Origin: Pseudidiomarina terrestris
Lineage (GTDB): Bacteria; Pseudomonadota; Gammaproteobacteria; Enterobacterales; Alteromonadaceae
Reading direction: 5' to 3'
Assembly (NCBI RefSeq): GCF_030466405.1
Contig: NZ_JAGGJF010000001.1
Location: 62,001-126,000 of the forward strand
DNA length: 64,000 nucleotides
This document shows, piece by piece, positions 55,801 to 64,000 of the stretch. Each line of letters begins with the position of its first letter. Within the stretch, counting starts at the first letter, position 1. A model generated the notes under the pieces. It made no database searches. It saw only the letters and a list, made by a program, of their open reading frames with translations, and was not told where the DNA came from. A program made the position numbers and the translations under genes.

Positions 55801-58674
55801 ATGATGCAAAAATCCTTTGTTGCGCGGTCAGTGCAGGCAGCCTTAACACTTGCCGTGCTGGCAACGACGCCAGCGATAGCGCAAGATATCAGTAATGATG
55901 AGCAGGGTGAACCGGCACCAGAACGTATTCAGGTTACCGGCTCAAGAATTCCCCAATCCACTAACGTGGTCAGCTCCAGTCCGGTATCTCAGGTTACCGC
56001 CGAAGAGTTTGAATTTTCCGGTGCTGTCCGTACCGAGGACCTGGTCAACGATCTGCCGCAGGTGTTTCCTGGTCAGGCTTCCACAGATACCAACGGCGCC
56101 ACTGGCACCGCCACTGTATCTTTGCGCGGGTTAGGTTCTTATCGCACACTAGCTTTGATTAATGGCCGGCGCATGGTCATGGGGTCGCCCGCACAGTCGG
56201 GTATCGCTGCCGACTTGAACCAGATCCCCGCAGCACTCATCAAAAACGTCGAGCTTCTTACTGGCGGCGCCTCAGCAACCTATGGTTCCGATGCCGTGGC
56301 GGGTGTCGTCAACTTCATCATGGACGATGAATTCGAAGGGGTTAAATTCAGCTACCAGAACAGCTTTTACCAGCATAACAACAATAATAACGGTCCCGCG
56401 GCACAAGCCAACAAAGCATCGGGCTTTGCGTTACCTGATAGCAGCGTTACTGACGGCCATATGAATGACTACTCCTTGATCATGGGTGCTAACTCAGCCG
56501 ATGGTAAAGGCAACGTCACCGTCTACGCCACCTATCGGGATATTCAGGGTATTACTCAGGACCAGCGTGAGAACAGTGCCTGCGCCTTAGCCGGTTCACC
56601 GGATAATTGGCGTTGCTCAGGCTCGGCCACCATTCCCGATGGGCTTTGGCTCGCGGGTAACAATGCATGGGTTCATGATGGCGCCGACTTCATCAATTAC
56701 GATGGCCGCGTCTACAACTATGCCCCATTAAACTACTTCCAGCGGCCTGATACCCGTACCACTCTGGGTGGCTTTGCCAAGTACTACGTCAATGAACATG
56801 CGGAGTTCTTTGCTGAAGTCGGTTACATGAAAGATCACAGCCTGGCGCAAATTGCCCAGTCTGGCTCGTTCTTCCTCGATGTAAACTTCAACTGTAGCAA
56901 CCCACTGTTATCGGAAGCACACTATCAGGCTATGTGCGCCGACCGTGGCTACGGCCCCGATGACAGCTTCAGCGCTACCTTTGCGAAACGCAACGTCGAA
57001 GGCGGGCCCCGCTATGCTGACTTACAGCATATCTCCCATCGACTGGTGGCCGGTGTACGTGGCGAAATCACGCGCGACTGGACCTACGATCTGTCCTTCA
57101 ATGCTGGGGATGTGGCCTATAGCGAAATGTATCAAAACGATTTGAGTAACACGGCCATCAAGCGCGCTTTAGACATCGTTGCCGATCCAGCAACCGGTGA
57201 AGCGGTATGCCGTTCGGCCCTTGAAGGTCTGGACCCCAGCTGCGTGCCATGGAATGTATTCCAGCCAAATGGCATTACCGATGAGCAACTGGCTTACCTG
57301 ACCCTACCTTTATATGCTAACGGTGAAACTCAGCTTCGTGAGTTTAACGTTTTTACGGTAGGCGATTTGAGCATGAGCGAGCTGAAATCCCCCTGGGCTT
57401 ATATGGGGCCGTCGATTCTATTCGGCTACACCCATCGTAGTGAAGCTTTACGCTATCAACCCGACTCAGCATTTCAGAGCGGTGACGGTGCTGGTCAGGG
57501 TGGCCCGTCCGTGCCGGTAAATGGTGACCTGAGTGTTGACGAAATCTACACCGAGATCCAGATCCCATTAGTCACTGAAGCCAGTTTTGCGGATACCATG
57601 ATGCTCGATCTGGGCTATCGCTACTCCGACTACTCGACAGGCATCGATACTGATACCTATAAAGTCGCGCTGGGCTGGGACGTCACCGACACCTTTAAAA
57701 TTCGTAGCAGTTTCCAAAGCGCTGTGCGCCACGCCAATATCCGTGAGCTGTTCCAGCCGCAGGGACTGAACCTGTTCGATATGGCAGAAGACCCTTGTGC
57801 CGGTGCCAACCCAACCGCCAGTCTGGAAGCTTGTGCGAATACCGGTGTCACTGCCGAACAGTACGGTTCGATTTTTGACAATCCAGCCGGTCAGTATAAC
57901 TACATGCAAGGCGGTAACCCGAACCTGGATGCCGAAAAGTCTGAGACCAAGGCTATTGGTTTTGTCTGGCGCCCGCACCTGGCAAACGATTTTGATATCT
58001 CGGTGGACTACTTTGATATCGATGTCGAAGACGCGGTTGGCATTGTGGACCCGATCTTTTCACTCAACCAGTGTCTGGAAACGGGTGATGCCACCTACTG
58101 TGACCTGATCAATCGCAACGAAAACGGTTCCATCTGGCAAGGTGCTGAAGGCTATATTACCGCCACTAACGTGAACATCGGTTACTTGCGCCGCACTGGT
58201 GTCGACATTAACTCAAACTACCTTGTCCGACTGAGTGATATGGGTCGTCTGAAGTTTAACCTGGTGGGTACTTACTTCATGAACTTCGATGAACTGCCGC
58301 AACCTGGCAGCGACCTCATCCAGTGTGCGGGCCTTTGGGGCGGCAGCTGTGGCGGTCCGAATCCTGAGTGGCAGCATAACTTGCGTTCAACCTGGGTCAC
58401 CCCATGGGATATGACACTGTCGATGAATTGGCGTTACCTGGGTGGTGTTGATCACATCAACAGTGATTTTAACCTCGGCGCTGAAAACTACATTGACCTC
58501 ACCGCACAGTTTAGTGTGTTAAGCGGTGGCCAAATCAATGTCGGGGTCAACAACGTGTTTGATAACGATGCGCCATTAGTGCCGAATCAATTAGGCGATA
58601 ACGGTAATACCTTTCCATCTTTCTATGATGCTTTAGGTCGTTACTTCTTTGCCGGCTTTGAATACAAATTCTAA
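55801..58674 (+). CDS. TonB-dependent outer-membrane receptor 2
   Basis: 957-aa paralogue of receptor 1. The signal peptide is about residues 1-28 (PAIAQ); the plug has ERIQVTGSRIPQSTNVVSSSP and GGASATYGSDAVAGVVNFIMDD. The barrel ends AGFEYKF. The two share many segments (QHNNNN, NVEGGPR, DPCAGANP) and come from an old duplication. AGGGA lies 10 nt before the ATG. It faces the S9 peptidase gene across a bidirectional terminator. Probable peptide or glycopeptide uptake, inferred from neighbours. Confidence 0.9.
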   Translation: MMQKSFVARSVQAALTLAVLATTPAIAQDISNDEQGEPAPERIQVTGSRIPQSTNVVSSSPVSQVTAEEFEFSGAVRTEDLVNDLPQVFPGQASTDTNGATGTATVSLRGLGSYRTLALINGRRMVMGSPAQSGIAADLNQIPAALIKNVELLTGGASATYGSDAVAGVVNFIMDDEFEGVKFSYQNSFYQHNNNNNGPAAQANKASGFALPDSSVTDGHMNDYSLIMGANSADGKGNVTVYATYRDIQGITQDQRENSACALAGSPDNWRCSGSATIPDGLWLAGNNAWVHDGADFINYDGRVYNYAPLNYFQRPDTRTTLGGFAKYYVNEHAEFFAEVGYMKDHSLAQIAQSGSFFLDVNFNCSNPLLSEAHYQAMCADRGYGPDDSFSATFAKRNVEGGPRYADLQHISHRLVAGVRGEITRDWTYDLSFNAGDVAYSEMYQNDLSNTAIKRALDIVADPATGEAVCRSALEGLDPSCVPWNVFQPNGITDEQLAYLTLPLYANGETQLREFNVFTVGDLSMSELKSPWAYMGPSILFGYTHRSEALRYQPDSAFQSGDGAGQGGPSVPVNGDLSVDEIYTEIQIPLVTEASFADTMMLDLGYRYSDYSTGIDTDTYKVALGWDVTDTFKIRSSFQSAVRHANIRELFQPQGLNLFDMAEDPCAGANPTASLEACANTGVTAEQYGSIFDNPAGQYNYMQGGNPNLDAEKSETKAIGFVWRPHLANDFDISVDYFDIDVEDAVGIVDPIFSLNQCLETGDATYCDLINRNENGSIWQGAEGYITATNVNIGYLRRTGVDINSNYLVRLSDMGRLKFNLVGTYFMNFDELPQPGSDLIQCAGLWGGSCGGPNPEWQHNLRSTWVTPWDMTLSMNWRYLGGVDHINSDFNLGAENYIDLTAQFSVLSGGQINVGVNNVFDNDAPLVPNQLGDNGNTFPSFYDALGRYFFAGFEYKF

Positions 58675-58696
58675 AGCTGTGCAGTTCACCAAAAGA

Positions 58697-58722
58697 AAAG
58701 CCCCGCCAGCTGGCGGGGCTTT
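58697..58722. terminator. Bidirectional terminator between receptor 2 and the S9 peptidase
   Basis: 12-bp stem AAAGCCCCGCCA / TGGCGGGGCTTT. A-rich left and T-rich right flanks allow use from both sides by the convergent genes. Confidence 0.82.
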
Positions 58723-58748
58723 GTTCTATTTTGGGCGCACCAACCTTG

Positions 58749-60719
58749 CTAGTCTTTTGGCAATAAATAGCTCTCGAAAAACAGCACCGTCGCCTGTTCA
58801 TAAATATCGCGGTTCTCTTTTTTCCGATAACCATGACCTTCGTTGAGGGCATTCATGTACCAGACGGTTTTGTTATTGGCCTTAAGGGCAGCAACAATCT
58901 GGTCGGCTTCAGAAACAGGAACACGGGGGTCATTTTCGCCCTGCACAACAAACATAGGGACGTCGATTTTATCGACATGATTATTCGGACTAATGGCTGT
59001 CAGATGCGCCCGCATTTCTGGGTCCCGCTCGTCGCCATATTCCGCGCGGCGCAGGTCGCGCCGGTAATCCTCGGTATTGGTCAAGAAGGTGACAAAGTTG
59101 GAAATACCTACGATATCGACGGCAGCTTGCAAGCGATCGCTGTAATGCACCGCGCTGGCAAGCACCATATAGCCTCCGTAGCTGCCACCTATGACTGCCA
59201 CCCTGCTCGCGTCAAGATCCGGCTGGGCCTCGACCCAGTCCAGCAGTGCGCCGATATCCTTGACTGAGTCTTCACGGTTAAAGCCATTGTCCAGACTCAC
59301 GTACTCGCTGCCATACCCTGCCGAACCACGGACATTCGGTGCGATCACTGCCGCGCCAAGCTGCTGGATCCACATTTGAATGGTGCCACTGAAATAAGGC
59401 CGGTACTGGGATTCCGGTCCGCCATGAATAGAGATAATCACCGGGTGCGGGCCTTGCTGTTGGGGTTTGTACACAAAAGCTGGCACTTGCAGGCCATCAA
59501 AACTGTTGAATTTAACCAGCTCCGGCTCGACAAAGTTCTCTGTATTCAAACCGCCAACTTCACTGTAAGTCCAGCGAGTTAACTGATCCTCATTATTCAG
59601 CACATACACATCAGTGGGAGATTTGGGAGTGTTAATACTTAGCGCCAGGCGGCTGCCGTCCGGACTGTAGGTCAGGCCCCCTACTACGCCAACCGGAAGC
59701 CCCTCGACGCGCTGCATGGCAAAGGTTTCCGGGTTCAGCCGATAGAGCTGACTGATGCCCTCCTCATTAATCGTAAACGCAGCCCGCTCACCATCATCGC
59801 TCAAGGCAAAGTTATCGACATTCCAGGCAATGTCATCGGTAATAACCGCAACTTCGCCCGTTGTCGTATTACGAAACGCTAGCTGAGTAAAGTCCGAAAA
59901 CTGATCCGTAGTAAAGAAAAAGCCCTCACCATCTTTGCGGTAGGCGAGCGGGAAATTGGCATTGCTGCCCATCTCATTCCCTTCGAGCAAACTTAATTCA
60001 CCTTCTTGCACGTCAAGCTCATGGATACGCACATCGGTAATGCTACGGTATTGCACCACCAACAGTTTGCTTCCGTCATGATTCCAGTCGACTGGGCCCC
60101 ACCAACTGCCATCAGGCGCAGCAACGACCAGCTCAGCTTGTTCCGGTTGCTCAGGGTCCATGACCCAGATGTCGTTGGAGCGCCCATCACGCCGGGTACT
60201 CTGGTAAGCAAACTTACTGCCATCATGGCTCCAGACCACTGCCCCATTACGGGACTCACCATCACTGAGCATGTGGTAGTCGCCGGACGCCGGATCCAGC
60301 TTGAACAGCTGACTAAACTCATTACCACCGGCATCCATGCTGAAAATCATGGCGTTACTGCCCGGCTGACGGGCAATACCTCCGACCGGTTCAGCAAAAA
60401 AGGTTAACTGCTGCCGATAACCCCCTGCTTCGCTCACTTTGTGGATCTGTGCTACATCGCCAAACCTTGTGCTGATATAAATCGCATCACCATCAGCGTT
60501 AAAACTGCGAAAAGCGGCCGAACGAATATTCTGATAGCGGGTCAATTGTTCGCCAATACGGACTGGAATTGTTGGAATACTCTCCAGTACCAGATTGCCA
60601 TTGTTAAGGGTTCGGGTTGCAGATGGCTCAGTGCTGTCCTCCGTCTGTGCCAGTAAATTAGCGGAATAACTTAAGGTCAAACCGAGCAGAGCAACACTGA
60701 ACATACGAAAGTTCGCCAT
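58749..60719 (-). CDS. Secreted S9 family (prolyl oligopeptidase type) peptidase
   Basis: 656-aa serine peptidase with a signal peptide at about residues 1-24 (LLAQTED). An N-terminal propeller has WSHDGSKFAYQS and YSPDGSRLALS blades. The C-terminal alpha/beta hydrolase starts near 395. The catalytic triad is Ser513 in GGSYGGYM, Asp597 in GENDPRVP and His629 in EGHGY. It would cleave short peptides in the periplasm, possibly after uptake through receptor 2. AGGAG lies before the ATG. Divergent from the LytTR gene. Confidence 0.92.
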   Translation of the reverse strand: MANFRMFSVALLGLTLSYSANLLAQTEDSTEPSATRTLNNGNLVLESIPTIPVRIGEQLTRYQNIRSAAFRSFNADGDAIYISTRFGDVAQIHKVSEAGGYRQQLTFFAEPVGGIARQPGSNAMIFSMDAGGNEFSQLFKLDPASGDYHMLSDGESRNGAVVWSHDGSKFAYQSTRRDGRSNDIWVMDPEQPEQAELVVAAPDGSWWGPVDWNHDGSKLLVVQYRSITDVRIHELDVQEGELSLLEGNEMGSNANFPLAYRKDGEGFFFTTDQFSDFTQLAFRNTTTGEVAVITDDIAWNVDNFALSDDGERAAFTINEEGISQLYRLNPETFAMQRVEGLPVGVVGGLTYSPDGSRLALSINTPKSPTDVYVLNNEDQLTRWTYSEVGGLNTENFVEPELVKFNSFDGLQVPAFVYKPQQQGPHPVIISIHGGPESQYRPYFSGTIQMWIQQLGAAVIAPNVRGSAGYGSEYVSLDNGFNREDSVKDIGALLDWVEAQPDLDASRVAVIGGSYGGYMVLASAVHYSDRLQAAVDIVGISNFVTFLTNTEDYRRDLRRAEYGDERDPEMRAHLTAISPNNHVDKIDVPMFVVQGENDPRVPVSEADQIVAALKANNKTVWYMNALNEGHGYRKKENRDIYEQATVLFFESYLLPKD

Positions 60720-60943
60720 CGAAGGTCTCCTGATGCAAAGGTAATAAGAAGATTAACCATAGAACTTTTTTCTGAAAAAGAACAATCCACTTCGTGCCGG
60801 TCAAATATTATCTCATTGTTTTTGCTCCGTTTTAATGGAATTTAAGAACTTTTCAGAAAGCTTAAATACCTTTCTTTTGCTGACCCTGCCATAGTCTTCA
60901 CCAATTCAACCACTCACATAACATAACGACAACGAGGTGATGT

Positions 60944-61294
60944 ATGGCGAGCACGATCAACTATATTCCGGTGAAATCTATCGGCCGAATCCGCTTTATC
61001 GCGATTGAAGATATCGTTTGGATCAAGGGCGCAGCGAACTATGTTGAAATTCATCTCCAGGACAGCATGGTGCTGCATCGTGAGACCCTGACCTCACTTG
61101 CGGAAAAACTTGGGGACGAGCAATTTGTGCGCGTTCATCGTTCGGCAATTGTGAATATTGATCATTTACATGAAATTTCCAGTGAACTTGGCCGCTACTC
61201 GCTGGTCGAATTGAAGAACGGGCAAGAAATTCGCATTGGTAATGCTTATCGGCGCGACTTGTTCCAGAGTTTGGGGTTAGAGCAGGCGAGTTAA
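60944..61294 (+). CDS. Stand-alone LytTR-type DNA-binding regulator
   Basis: 116-aa protein made almost entirely of one LytTR domain: IEDIVWIKGAANYVEIHL near residue 22, HRETLTSLAEKL near 45 and FVRVHRSAIVNIDHL near 65. It has no receiver or membrane domain, so its input signal is not evident. A GAGGTGATG leader precedes the ATG. The 224-bp gap to the S9 peptidase (60720-60943) holds both promoters, but I could not assign them. It may control the neighbouring peptidase and receptor genes. Confidence 0.85.
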   Translation: MASTINYIPVKSIGRIRFIAIEDIVWIKGAANYVEIHLQDSMVLHRETLTSLAEKLGDEQFVRVHRSAIVNIDHLHEISSELGRYSLVELKNGQEIRIGNAYRRDLFQSLGLEQAS

Positions 61295-61433
61295 TGCCAA
61301 GTCTTGCTCCATTCGTCACAAATGAAGTCACACAGCGCATTGAAGTAGTAGGATGAATACAGGTTCTACAGACAGTTATCACGTTTCTCCCTGGATCACG
61401 ATAACTTTGTAAGTTAGCCTGCCTTCCGTTTTG

Positions 61434-61482
61434 ACTGCTCTCTGTGGGGATCCCTAGGGTGACCACATTGAGCAGTTTTTTA
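61434..61482 (+). terminator. Probable terminator after the LytTR gene
   Basis: ACTGCTC (61434-61440) pairs with GAGCAGT (61470-61476), with an inner TGTGG/CCACA stem, followed by a T-run. It overlaps the last bases of the convergent exonuclease gene. Confidence 0.6.
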
Positions 61483-62139
61483 TTTTGCCTTAGCTAATAA
61501 CTCCTGCAATGACGCCTCGCTACTCCCGGCATATTGATACGCCTGAGCCAGAAACAGCTCGCCGCAGGCTACGGCATCGCTGTAGGCATGATGCGCTTCA
61601 TACATGGGTAAACCAAACCGCTGCCGACACGCAACCAAGGTTAAACTGCCTCTGGCGATATGATGTTGTTGCTGCCGTAACCGCGCGGCTTCGAAGGTTA
61701 AGGTGTCGAATTTTGCTAACGGCTGTAGTTTAACCTGATGCTGCTTGGCCAACCGTTGCAAAAATTGCCAGTCAAACTGCACGTGGTGGCAGACCAGAAC
61801 CGCCCCGTTTAACACTGTCGCTAATTGCTCCAGCGCTTGCTGAGGCGGCGTGGCATCAAGAAAGTCCCGACGCACCAGACCGTGCACCACGGGCGACTGC
61901 TTCAAATCAGGTTGCGCCTGAGTGACAAAGTACTGCGCCTGCTGGTAATCCAACACTGGCGGCTCGATGACCACCCAGCCCATCGCCAGCACTTGGTCGG
62001 ACTTTGGCTCAAGCCCACTGGTCTCCAGATCGAGCGCCACATAACGCTGTTGGCGCCAGCTCTTACGCAACCGTCGCTGCCGCTGCCAATAGTTCTGTAA
62101 GGCTGCTTTCCACTTGCCCAGCAACGCTTTCATTTGCAT
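61480..62139 (-). CDS. DnaQ-like 3'-5' exonuclease
   Basis: 219-aa DEDDh-type nuclease. The Exo motifs are YVALDLETSGLEPKSD near residue 33, HHVQFDWQFLQRL near 120 and HHAYSDAVACGELFLA near 185. It resembles the exonuclease domain of the DNA polymerase III epsilon subunit and PolC-type proofreaders that sit next to CBS/DUF294 genes. The ATG at 62139 shares one base with the stop of the upstream gene (TAATG), giving translational coupling; a longer frame from 62181 lacks support. Confidence 0.85.
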   Translation of the reverse strand: MQMKALLGKWKAALQNYWQRQRRLRKSWRQQRYVALDLETSGLEPKSDQVLAMGWVVIEPPVLDYQQAQYFVTQAQPDLKQSPVVHGLVRRDFLDATPPQQALEQLATVLNGAVLVCHHVQFDWQFLQRLAKQHQVKLQPLAKFDTLTFEAARLRQQQHHIARGSLTLVACRQRFGLPMYEAHHAYSDAVACGELFLAQAYQYAGSSEASLQELLAKAK

Positions 62140-64000
62140 TACCCAATGCGGCCAAATTTCAGGCCGACCCCTTGCTGGCAATCCTTCACGATGCGAAACG
62201 CTGATTTCAGCTGCCGCCGTTTTAGTGTACTCAACTCATCAGGGTCCAGCGCATTCTTCGGTTGCGCGGTGCCCCACACCGCCAGCTGATGCTGCAAGCG
62301 CAACTGCGTCAGAAATTGCCAGGCCTCGGCAAGCGCTTGGTTGTCTTTGCGATTAAGCAGCTTGCAGGATTCCAATAATTGCAACCGGGTCAGCGTGCGC
62401 GGCTCGGTTAACCCTTCGTGCAAGCTATAGAGACGCACAATGTCATTGATAAGCGCAATCCCGTAGCGTTTGATATCCACCCAGTCACTGTCTTTACCTG
62501 ACTCGGTGCCGCGGAACCTGTTAAATAAGCCTAATGGCACCTGTACGTTACTCTGTAAGCGGGCCAGATTGCCCAGGAAAAAGTCCGAGCGTCCCAGCTT
62601 CGCGACATCCTCGCGGTAGGCTTGATAAAGACGTTTATTGCCGCGCACATTGCGGCTGTCGAAAAATATCTGGCAATACATCAGCGCTTTCGGCGTCGGA
62701 CTCTCTGTCCAGCTCTGGAAACGTTCAAGCCAGCCAGCGCGAGTGCGCCGGCACTCGGGATTAGAGGCCATAATATTACCCGGGCATTTTGGCACACCAC
62801 AGTCGGCCAGGCCCTCACAAACAAATTCTCCCAGCCCCGCAAACCAGTCTAACTGTGCTTGGTTCAAATCATTGGCCAGCAATAAGCCATTGTCCTGATC
62901 AGAGCTTAAGGTCTGATCTTCCCGTCCTTGCGAGCCGAACGCCAGCCACACATACGAGGCCGGCGCGACACCGTGCTCCTGCTCGTAGAAATCAATCAAT
63001 TTGCGCGTCATGGTATCGGTAAGACTGGCCAGCAAGCGTCCCACCGCAGCAGCATCATTGACCCGCGCCGCAAAGCTGTGCATGTACTCCGGGATGTGAG
63101 CCGCCTCGGCAACCAATGCCTCGCGGTCGCCAACCTTATTCAAAGCACTGATGAGCATCACCGGTTCGCTCTTCTGCTCGCGCATCATGTCCGTATTGGT
63201 CAACATGCCGATAGGTTTGCCGTCCTCTTCAACCACCGGGAGGTGATGAATATTCTCCTGAGTCATCAATGCCAGCGCATCCACCAGACTCTGTTTCGCG
63301 CCGATCGTCGCAGGCGCCTGCGTCATCACCGCGTTGATATGAATGTCATAATTCAGCCCCTGGGCCACCACGCGATTGCGTAAATCGCGATCCGTCAGAA
63401 TACCCACCAGGCGTCCGTCATCGACCACCATAATCGACGACACCTTCTCCGCACGCATCGCCTGCGCCGCCTCCTGAATCGTCGCCGTACTACACAAACA
63501 CACCGCCGCCCTCTGCACCACCTCCCCAGCAAGGGCAGCCCTCTGTGGATAACTCGCCGAAGAAAGGGCTGCCCTTTCTGGATAAGTTTTGGGGTGGGGT
63601 TGGGGCTGGCTGAAGCTGGATTCGGTTAAGAACCGTTGTTCGTGTGCGCGAATGAAGTAATGTTCGAAGGCGCGGGAGGTCTGGCGCAAGTGATCAAAAT
63701 CGGCGGCGGCGACGATGTAAATGATACCGTCCTCGACGACCTCCAGTTGATTGACGATCGCACGGCCAGTCAACAATGAGGGGTAACCAAATAAGTCATG
63801 GGACTCGAGTCGCTCAATAAGCTGGCCATCGGGAGCAAGCAAATCAAAACCGCCTGAACGAACGATGTATAACGCGGGACTGTAGTTGGCGAACAGTTCA
63901 TCCACGTTATGTTCGTTGATATAGGCGGCTTTGATTTGCCCGGCTATCCACTGACGTTGGTCAGCATTGAGCTGATCAAACGGCGGACAGTCCAGTAAAA
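62139..64000 (-). CDS. cNMP-binding/CBS/DUF294 nucleotidyltransferase-like protein (5' end outside window)
   Basis: At least 619 codons; the reading frame stays open to the right edge (bases 63998-63906 encode LLDCPPFDQLNADQRQWIAG and onward), so the start is missing. Domains in order: cyclic nucleotide-binding fold, a short linker, two CBS motifs (VSSIMVVDDGRLVGILTDRDLR and HHLPVVEEDGKPIGMLTNTDM), the DUF294 nucleotidyltransferase-like core with GSQGREDQTLSSDQDN and a C-terminal substrate-binding helical domain. Probably a cytoplasmic signal-sensing protein; its target is unknown. The linker holds an in-frame 33-bp duplication (YPERAAL/YPQRAAL). Confidence 0.88.
   Translation of the reverse strand, partial: LLDCPPFDQLNADQRQWIAGQIKAAYINEHNVDELFANYSPALYIVRSGGFDLLAPDGQLIERLESHDLFGYPSLLTGRAIVNQLEVVEDGIIYIVAAADFDHLRQTSRAFEHYFIRAHEQRFLTESSFSQPQPHPKTYPERAALSSASYPQRAALAGEVVQRAAVCLCSTATIQEAAQAMRAEKVSSIMVVDDGRLVGILTDRDLRNRVVAQGLNYDIHINAVMTQAPATIGAKQSLVDALALMTQENIHHLPVVEEDGKPIGMLTNTDMMREQKSEPVMLISALNKVGDREALVAEAAHIPEYMHSFAARVNDAAAVGRLLASLTDTMTRKLIDFYEQEHGVAPASYVWLAFGSQGREDQTLSSDQDNGLLLANDLNQAQLDWFAGLGEFVCEGLADCGVPKCPGNIMASNPECRRTRAGWLERFQSWTESPTPKALMYCQIFFDSRNVRGNKRLYQAYREDVAKLGRSDFFLGNLARLQSNVQVPLGLFNRFRGTESGKDSDWVDIKRYGIALINDIVRLYSLHEGLTEPRTLTRLQLLESCKLLNRKDNQALAEAWQFLTQLRLQHQLAVWGTAQPKNALDPDELSTLKRRQLKSAFRIVKDCQQGVGLKFGRIG
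63531..63586. repeat. 33-bp in-frame duplication with AAGGGCWGCCCTT palindromes
   Basis: Two units start at 63531 and 63564, each with an AAGGGC-W-GCCCT core followed by a TGGATAA tract. They encode YPQRAAL and YPERAAL in the linker between the cNMP and CBS domains. The core matches the intergenic hairpin at 26097-26127. Confidence 0.65.

Noticed and set aside
61023..61466. 147-codon minus-strand frame opposite the LytTR gene, preceded by a GGGAG site
   Set aside because: Mostly antisense to the LytTR domain and of low-complexity content. The ribosome-like site is the 15-mer shared with TonB receptor 1, reported as a finding instead.
1..64000. CRISPR arrays, prophage, transposase genes or a replication origin
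   Set aside because: No regularly spaced repeats other than the tRNA-Ser array, and no transposase, integrase or DnaA-box cluster was found on either strand.

Overview
This 64 kb window is a piece of a gammaproteobacterial chromosome. Its gene order matches that lineage: ybgC-tolQRAB-pal-cpoB next to tRNA-Lys and nadA, aspS-yebC-ruvCAB beside cmoAB, and rpsT-murJ-ribF-ileS-lspA-fkpB-ispH beside minor pilin genes. Several traits suggest a marine alteromonad, and by inference the Idiomarinaceae: genes for using peptides (gamma-glutamyltransferase, POT transporter, S9 peptidase), two large TonB-dependent receptors, TPR-sulfotransferases and a complete ccm operon. Genus level cannot be settled from the sequence alone.

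Layout. 1-3400: a non-haem-type bacterioferritin, an MscS channel and a lone propionyl-CoA synthetase. 3540-4060: tRNA-Ser(GGA) followed by 2.36 nearly perfect 171-bp tandem repeats; each begins with the last 20 nt of the tRNA and carries its own terminator. 4180-9730: a small cytochrome c, gamma-glutamyltransferase, an MBL-fold lipoprotein, a membrane protein/HTH pair, a ZIP transporter and a YeeZ-like epimerase. 9741-16412: nadA, two identical tRNA-Lys genes and the Tol-Pal operon. 16651-16794: an intergenic transcription unit with a strong promoter and a terminator, a candidate small RNA. 16800-21599: ruvB, ruvA, ruvC, yebC, aspS. 21768-25989: cmoA, cmoB, a LysR regulator and a POT peptide transporter. 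26136-34796: galU, mlaA and the complete ccmABCDEFGHI operon. 34867-39561: type IV minor pilin genes, including an unusually large PilV-like protein, with no pilY1, plus a pilE-like gene. 39574-47541: ispH, fkpB, lspA, ileS, ribF, murJ and rpsT, then tRNA-Arg(CCU).

47765-61294 is the accessory part. It holds a TPR protein ending in a 2-oxoglutarate/Fe(II) oxygenase domain, two TPR-sulfotransferases lying downstream of a TonB-dependent receptor, a second divergent TonB receptor, a secreted S9 prolyl-oligopeptidase-type peptidase and a stand-alone LytTR regulator. The natural reading is capture and breakdown of peptides, together with an uncharacterised cytoplasmic sulfation/hydroxylation function. 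The window ends with a DnaQ-like exonuclease and a cNMP/CBS/DUF294 nucleotidyltransferase-like protein that runs off the right edge.

Most likely new biology: the TPR-sulfotransferase/TPR-oxygenase/TonB-receptor group, the tRNA-Ser 3'-end repeat array (its architecture resembles E. coli tyrT/rtT) and the putative small RNA between ybgC and ruvB. All names come from reading the sequence; no database search was run.
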